Source: an uncultured Erysipelotrichaceae bacterium
Lineage (GTDB): Bacteria > Bacillota_I > Bacilli_A > RF39 > UBA660
Assembly: GCA_902766815.1 (NCBI GenBank)
Contig: CACXEZ010000078.1
Location: 1-9,021, forward strand
Length of the DNA stretch: 9,021 bases
Direction of reading: 5' to 3'
The position numbers and the translations under genes are program-made. Positions 5,930 to 9,021 of this stretch are shown here, in pieces (positions within the stretch are counted from its first letter, which is position 1; the number at the start of each line of letters is the position of its first letter). The notes under the pieces were generated by a model. That model saw only the letters and a list, made by a program, of their open reading frames with translations, did not search any database and was not told where the DNA came from.

Positions 5930-6814
5930 ATGATTTTAAATGTTAGTGGAAGAACAGACATTGTAGCATTTTATTCAAAATGGTTTATGAATCGTTATCG
6001 AGAAGGATATGTAGATGTTAGAAATCCTTATTATCCAAAATTGGTAAGTAGAATTAATTTTTCTGATGTGGATGCTATTCTTTTTTGCACTAAGAATCCT
6101 ATTCCAATTTTGGATGATTTAAAAAATATTGATAAGCCAATTCTTTTTCATGTTACGTTGACTCCTTATAAAAGAGAAATTGAGCCAAATGTGTTAGATA
6201 AAAAATTAATTATTGAATCAATTAAGAAATTATCTGATATTGTTGGAATTGATAAGTTATGGGTTCGATATGATCCAATATTCTTGAGTGATGAGTATGA
6301 TATTTCATATCATAAAAGGGCTTTCGAGAGAATGTGCGGGTTATTAAATGGATATGTAAAACAAGTTATTGTTTCTTTTGTTGATGATTATAAAAATGTA
6401 AGAAATAATATTAGAACGTTAAACATTCGAGCTTTTACGGAGGATGATTATCGGGAGATTGGTATGTCTTTTAGTAGAATTGCAAAAGAAAATGGGATGA
6501 CTGTACAGACTTGTTTTGAAGATATTGATTTGGTTGAATATGGATTTAAAAAGGGAGAATGTTTATCTCATGAGCTTGCTTATCAATTAACGGGAAAATC
6601 TTATAGTGATTGGAAAGCTAGAAAGGGTAGTAAGTGTCATTGTGTACAAATGGTAGATATTGGAGTTTATAATTCTTGTCGTCATTTTTGTAAGTATTGT
6701 TATGCTAATTTTGATGAAAAACAAGTAAATGGTAATTGTTCTAGACATTCTCCTTCTTCCTCTTTATTGATTGGAACTTTGGAGGTTGATGATATTATTA
6801 AAGAAAGATATTAA
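5930..6814 (+). CDS. DUF1848 family protein, putative iron-sulfur/radical-SAM-like
   Basis: A 294-residue cytoplasmic protein recognised as DUF1848 from its start (MILNVSGRTDIVAFYSKWFMNR), from LFCTKNP at 51-57 and from its C-terminal cysteines. CHC lies at 236-238 and CRHFCKYCYAN at 250-260, giving a CxxxCxxC spacing like that of radical-SAM cluster ligands. Upstream are WVRYDP at 111-116 and a TIM-barrel-like alternation of strands and helices. The family has no established reaction; a distant resemblance to spore-photoproduct-lyase-like radical-SAM enzymes is my inference from the motif, unusually C-terminal here. Length fits the family (about 290-310). ATG 5930 has AGAGGTGA 4 bases upstream. 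The gene follows a terminator with no clear promoter in the 26-base gap, so it depends on read-through or a promoter I cannot see. It ends at a bidirectional terminator. Confidence 0.88.
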   Translation: MILNVSGRTDIVAFYSKWFMNRYREGYVDVRNPYYPKLVSRINFSDVDAILFCTKNPIPILDDLKNIDKPILFHVTLTPYKREIEPNVLDKKLIIESIKKLSDIVGIDKLWVRYDPIFLSDEYDISYHKRAFERMCGLLNGYVKQVIVSFVDDYKNVRNNIRTLNIRAFTEDDYREIGMSFSRIAKENGMTVQTCFEDIDLVEYGFKKGECLSHELAYQLTGKSYSDWKARKGSKCHCVQMVDIGVYNSCRHFCKYCYANFDEKQVNGNCSRHSPSSSLLIGTLEVDDIIKERY

Positions 6815-6815
6815 T

Positions 6816-6845
6816 AAAAAAGTAAGCATTGTTGCTTACTTTTTT
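6816..6845. terminator. Bidirectional terminator between convergent genes
   Basis: GTAAGCA (6822-6828) pairs with TGCTTAC (6833-6839) around the loop TTGT. The stem is flanked by A6 (6816-6821) and T6 (6840-6845), which can extend it to 13 bp. The symmetry supplies a U-run on both strands, ending the DUF1848 gene from the left and the receiver gene from the right. The receiver's stop codon (complement of 6836-6838) is within the right arm. Confidence 0.88.
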
Positions 6846-7216
6846 GAATTTATTGCTCTTGTGACAGCATTTTTAATGTTTTCTATAGAGAAAGGTTTAT
6901 TTAACATATCTACAATACCGTAAGTGAATGCTTTTTCTATTGTTTCTTTTGAGTCATCTCCAGATATGATAAATACTGGTATTTTTTTAAATAGGTCATA
7001 GTTTTTAAAGTATTCTAGAACCATAAAGCCATTATAAATAGGCATATTTAGATCTAGAAGTACACATGCTATGTTATTGCTTTTGTTTTTGCTGATTTCA
7101 TTGACTGCTTCTTTTCCATCTTTTGCTTGGATGACAATATATTCATCCTCTAGTGCTTTTACCATGATGTTTCTAATCATTTCAGAATCATCTACTACAA
7201 TCACTATATCTTTCAT
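6836..7216 (-). CDS. Single-domain CheY-like response regulator
   Basis: A 126-residue protein made of one receiver domain and nothing else. The acidic pocket is D9/D10 (IVVDDSEMIR), the phospho-acceptor D55 (CVLLDLNMP), the switch residue S85 (FIISGDD) and the conserved lysine K107 (NKPFS), all in expected places. It should therefore accept a phosphoryl group and work by protein-protein contact, since it has no DNA-binding or enzymatic output. It follows the HPt gene by 15 bases on the same strand, so the two likely form one phosphorelay step. The Shine-Dalgarno site is weak; the nearest purine-rich run, at the HPt stop, is unusually far, so coupling to HPt translation may matter. There are no chemotaxis genes nearby, so I do not call it cheY. 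Confidence 0.92.
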   Translation of the reverse strand: MKDIVIVVDDSEMIRNIMVKALEDEYIVIQAKDGKEAVNEISKNKSNNIACVLLDLNMPIYNGFMVLEYFKNYDLFKKIPVFIISGDDSKETIEKAFTYGIVDMLNKPFSIENIKNAVTRAINSKK

Positions 7217-7231
7217 AATATTTATTTCAAC

Positions 7232-7588
7232 TCACTTTCCTAGATATTTTTTTACTACTTCTGTAATTCTATTTACTTCATTTATTAGTTCTTCGTAATT
7301 ATTATTTACGTAGTTTATATCATTATCTTGACTTTTTAATTGATGTTCTAAAGATAATTCTGCTAATTTCGTGAATCCTAGATATTTGCTATCACCTTTC
7401 ATAGCGTGGACAAGTATTGCATAATTTTCCATATCTTCTTTGTTTTTATATTCTTCTATTTTAGGTAGTCGTGTTTTTTGTTCCTCTAGAAAATCTTCTA
7501 AGGTTTCATTATACATCTCTATATCACCGAGTAATTCTATACTACTTTCTATGTCAACCCCATTATTTTTTAACATATTTATATCCAT
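7232..7588 (-). CDS. Histidine phosphotransfer (HPt) domain protein
   Basis: A 118-residue helical protein with the HPt signature HAMKGDSKYLG, whose H61 is the expected phosphorylated histidine; the consensus is HxxKGxSxxxG. An N-terminal helix with LLGDIEMYNETLEDFLEE and a final long helix complete the four-helix-bundle pattern. HPt proteins shuttle phosphate between receivers. The partner is presumably the receiver encoded 15 bases downstream, possibly with a hybrid kinase elsewhere. I chose the ATG at 7588 because a perfect GGAGGT lies 5 bases upstream. A longer in-frame start at 7624 would place that site inside the coding region and would fall upstream of the promoter -10. The gene is first in its operon. 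Confidence 0.9.
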   Translation of the reverse strand: MDINMLKNNGVDIESSIELLGDIEMYNETLEDFLEEQKTRLPKIEEYKNKEDMENYAILVHAMKGDSKYLGFTKLAELSLEHQLKSQDNDINYVNNNYEELINEVNRITEVVKKYLGK

Positions 7589-7593
7589 ATTGT

Positions 7594-7599
7594 ACCTCC
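7594..7599 (-). promoter_or_regulatory. Ribosome binding site fixing the HPt start
   Basis: GGAGGT on the minus strand, 5 bases before the ATG at 7588, decides the start of the HPt gene against the longer in-frame option at 7624. Confidence 0.8.
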
Positions 7600-7612
7600 G
7601 TATTACGTATTC

Positions 7613-7641
7613 ATTATACAACAATTTACAAAGATCTCCAA
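7613..7641 (-). promoter_or_regulatory. Promoter of the HPt-receiver operon
   Basis: Read on the minus strand, TTGGAG (7641-7636) and TATAAT (7618-7613) are 17 bases apart, with the HPt ribosome binding site 13 bases beyond the -10. The -10 is consensus and the -35 keeps TTG. It lies just past the terminator of the permease gene, giving the two-gene module its own transcription. Confidence 0.68.
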
Positions 7642-7661
7642 TATTATAATAGAAATTTATT

Positions 7662-7700
7662 AAAAATACTAACTAAGTTTAATGCTTAATTAGTATTTTT
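7662..7700 (-). terminator. Terminator of the permease gene, embedding its stop
   Basis: On the plus strand AAAAATACTAACTAAG (7662-7677) and CTTAATTAGTATTTTT (7685-7700) are complementary over 16 pairs with one mismatch that forms a wobble in RNA. The loop is 7 bases. Read leftward, the RNA stem ends in a U-run. The permease stop codon (complement of 7679-7681) sits in the loop, so the gene's last codons form the first arm. Confidence 0.8.
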
Positions 7701-8467
7701 TCTAAATAGCTTACTAATAGATACATCACATAGGATACTATCATTAAAATAATAATTCCTGTTATTACTAGGTCTAGATTAAATACTTGGGAACCATACA
7801 TGATTAGGTAACCAATACCACTTTTAGATACTAGTAATTCTCCCATAATAACCCCAATTAAAGACATACTAATATTTATTTTTAGACTACTTATAATTGT
7901 TTTATAATTTTCTGGTAATATTAAATATCTTAACATTTGGAATTTATTTGCTTTTAATGATTTTAATAATTTTATTTTATTGATATCTGTAGATATAAAG
8001 CCATTGTATACTGTGATAATTGTTACAATAAGAGAAATCAAAAGTGCCATTGTGATAATTGAGTTTGTATTGGCACCAACCCAAATAATTAAAATAGGAC
8101 CGAGTGATACTTTTGGAAGAGAATTTAGGATAGTTAAGTATGGATCAACTACTCTTTCTAGGAACGGATTATACCAAAGAATAATTGCTATTACTATGCC
8201 GAAAATTGTTCCTAGCAAGAAACTTATTATTGTTTCGTAGGTAGTAATCCATATGTGATGCCATAGGTTATGCTCATTGTAAAGGCTAATGATGGTATTT
8301 AGTACATGTTTTGGTGAAGAGGTAATGAAGGTATTAATTAGATTGTGATTTGCTGCGAATTGCCAAAGAAAAATTAAGAATATTAATAGACATAATTGAG
8401 TGATGAAAACTAAGATATTTGTTTTTCGTATTTGTTTTAAATAAGTTATGTATCCTTTAGATTTCAT
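7679..8467 (-). CDS. ABC importer permease (NitT/TauT/SsuC type)
   Basis: A 262-residue integral membrane protein with about six hydrophobic helices (around 18-38, 78-98, 112-131, 133-154, 200-220 and 232-255). Family-like segments are WQFAANHNLIN near the first helix, TTYETIISFLLGTIFGI, and LNSLPKVSLGPILIIWVG at about 114-131, typical of SsuC/TauC/NrtB permeases. The cytoplasmic ATPase-contact loop is KSLKANKFQMLRYLILPENY at 169-188, in which the usual Gly of the EAA loop (LGAS) is replaced. The substrate cannot be inferred; the class covers nitrate, taurine/sulfonates and thiamine precursors. I chose ATG 8467, with GGAAGG about 10 bases upstream, over TTG 8473. Its start overlaps the end of an ATPase remnant, so it was the next gene in an importer operon. 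With the ATPase cut, the system may be non-functional unless the rest is supplied elsewhere. Confidence 0.87.
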   Translation of the reverse strand: MKSKGYITYLKQIRKTNILVFITQLCLLIFLIFLWQFAANHNLINTFITSSPKHVLNTIISLYNEHNLWHHIWITTYETIISFLLGTIFGIVIAIILWYNPFLERVVDPYLTILNSLPKVSLGPILIIWVGANTNSIITMALLISLIVTIITVYNGFISTDINKIKLLKSLKANKFQMLRYLILPENYKTIISSLKINISMSLIGVIMGELLVSKSGIGYLIMYGSQVFNLDLVITGIIILMIVSYVMYLLVSYLEKILIKH

Positions 8468-8651
8468 GATCAAATACCTTCCATATTTCTTGATAATATT
8501 TATTAAACTCTTGGCAATTTCTATTATGGATAGGAGAAGACGAATTTGTTAAATGAATATCTAGAATTTTTTTTATTTTAGTAGGTCTTTTTGACATAAC
8601 AATTACTGTATCAGCAATTGAGATTGCTTCTGCTATCGGTCTAATTAACAT
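8457..8651 (-). pseudogene. 3' remnant of an ABC transporter ATP-binding gene
   Basis: The reading frame encodes only 64 residues, matching the C-terminal end of NitT/TauT-type ATP-binding subunits. AEAISIADTVIVMSKRPTKI is the segment that normally follows the H-loop (VTHDxxEAIxLADRVIVLSxRP), and CQEFNKYYQEIWKVF is a typical tail. A whole subunit has about 250 residues; Walker A, the signature motif, Walker B and the H-loop histidine are all absent. Going upstream, similarity stops at about residue 6 (near 8636) and an in-frame TAA appears at 8660-8658. No Shine-Dalgarno site precedes the ATG at 8651. It overlaps the permease start as expected for an operon. The cut lies next to a ParB-like gene on the other strand, so insertion of a mobile element or a rearrangement probably removed the rest. 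Confidence 0.75.
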
Positions 8652-8660
8652 GATTAATTA
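8642..8660. repeat. Inverted repeat at the ABC/ParB junction
   Basis: TAATTAA (8642-8648) and TTAATTA (8654-8660) are perfect 7-base inverted arms around the 5-base spacer CATGA. It sits exactly where homology to the ABC ATPase is lost. It could be a recombination site or an end of an integrated element, or chance in AT-rich DNA; there is no T-run, so it is not a terminator. Confidence 0.35.
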
Positions 8661-8718
8661 AATTCTTATATTTTAAGGTTTTTCTTCTTTTTTTGACTAT
8701 AAAAGGAGGCGTTTAATA

Positions 8719-9021
8719 ATGTTAAAGAAAGAATTAGAAATATCAATACCAAAGATTTCACTTGCTGAATTATTTACTACTCAAAAACAAAGAGATGAAG
8801 CTAAATTAGAAAAAGTACAAAATATATCTATAGATTTAATTGATGAATTTCCTAATCATCCATTTAAAGTTATTGATAATGAAGAAATGGAGAATTTAGT
8901 TGATAGTATAAAAGAAAGTAATGGTGTACTTGTCCCAACTATTGTAAGACAAAAAGAAAATGGTAGATATGAAATGATATCAGGTCATAGAAGAATGAGA
9001 GCAAGTCAGTTATTAGGGTTA
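8719..9021 (+). CDS. ParB/RepB/Spo0J-like protein, 3'-partial
   Basis: The frame starts at ATG 8719, with AAGGAGG (8703-8709) 9 bases upstream, and runs off the right edge after 101 residues. After a ~35-residue lead (IPKISLAELFTTQKQRDEAK) comes the ParB N-terminal domain: IDLIDEFPNHPFKV, then MENLVDSIKESNGVLVPTIV, then YEMISGHRRMRAS, the CTPase/DNA-binding GxRRxRA box. The FPNHPFKV form and the long lead resemble the ParB-like proteins on Firmicutes conjugative elements of the Tn1549 kind rather than chromosomal Spo0J. Such proteins help partition or regulate the element. It runs away from the severed ABC gene, so it is a likely first gene of an integrated element extending right of the window. 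No convincing promoter is visible in the short upstream gap. The helix-turn-helix region would lie beyond the edge. Confidence 0.85.
   Translation, partial: MLKKELEISIPKISLAELFTTQKQRDEAKLEKVQNISIDLIDEFPNHPFKVIDNEEMENLVDSIKESNGVLVPTIVRQKENGRYEMISGHRRMRASQLLGL

Noticed and set aside
7071..7298. Plus-strand Ser/Phe-rich frame opposite the receiver and HPt genes
   Set aside because: Composition typical of an antisense shadow; the minus-strand frames encode clear receiver and HPt domains.
7440..7689. Two plus-strand frames opposite the HPt gene
   Set aside because: Overlapping antisense shadows without ribosome binding sites, crossing a promoter and a terminator of the minus strand.
7980..8240. 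Plus-strand frame opposite the permease
   Set aside because: Antisense of a membrane-protein gene, which gives hydrophobic-looking nonsense; no start signals.
8468..8473. TTG 8473 as permease start
   Set aside because: It lies only about 3 bases after the AGG of the ribosome binding site; ATG 8467 has a workable spacing.
8693..8698. TTGACT as a -35 box for the ParB-like gene
   Set aside because: A -10 at normal spacing would fall on the start codon itself and no TATAAT-like box is present there.
1..9021. TGA recoded as tryptophan (Mollicutes code)
   Set aside because: Tryptophan is encoded by TGG throughout and the HPt gene ends in TGA at a sensible family length, so the standard bacterial code fits.

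Overview
The window is AT-rich DNA with dense, short-spaced genes and strong GGAGG-type ribosome binding sites. TTGACT/TATAAT-type promoters are present, and TAA, TAG and TGA are all used as stops, so TGA is not reassigned. Together with recA, ftsY-ylxM and a DUF1292-like gene, this points to a low-GC Bacillota of the Bacilli/Erysipelotrichales/RF39-like kind, probably a host-associated or gut lineage. That placement is inferred from gene content and composition, not from a marker phylogeny.

Layout. (1) 2-1264, + strand: the 3' part of a leucine-rich-repeat protein with about ten 22-residue repeats; its reading frame runs off the left edge. (2) 1315-2520: recA as its own unit, with a near-consensus promoter, a TTG start fixed by a Shine-Dalgarno site, and an intrinsic terminator. 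(3) 2552-4969: ftsY, ylxM, a 64-residue single-pass membrane protein and a stand-alone Clp-type AAA+ ATPase, packed tightly as one operon. The signal-recognition gene ffh, which usually follows ylxM, is not there. (4) 4988-5903: a promoter, an unknown 199-residue membrane protein and a DUF1292-like protein, translationally coupled and ended by a hairpin that contains the stop codon. (5) 5930-6814: a DUF1848 protein with a CxxxCxxC iron-sulfur-type motif. (6) 6816-6845: a bidirectional terminator where the two gene blocks converge. (7) 6836-7588, - strand: an HPt protein followed by a single-domain CheY-like receiver, a two-gene phosphorelay module without a kinase in view. (8) 7662-8651, - strand: the permease of a NitT/TauT/SsuC-type ABC importer, preceded by only the last ~60 residues of its ATPase. 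(9) 8719-9021, + strand: the N-terminal part of a ParB-like protein of the type carried by Firmicutes conjugative elements.

The most informative places are the right end and the AAA+ operon. At the right end an ABC ATPase gene is cut near its H-loop, and a plasmid/ICE-type parB begins less than 100 bases away. This looks like the edge of an integrated mobile element that disrupted the transporter. The AAA+ protein is a Clp D1-like domain that keeps Walker A, Walker B and the arginine finger but lacks the pore-loop motif. It is flanked by two small single-pass membrane proteins of unknown function, which may form an undescribed membrane-associated ATPase module.

No stretch longer than 300 bases lacks a gene. 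I saw no rRNA, tRNA, CRISPR array, riboswitch or complete insertion sequence.
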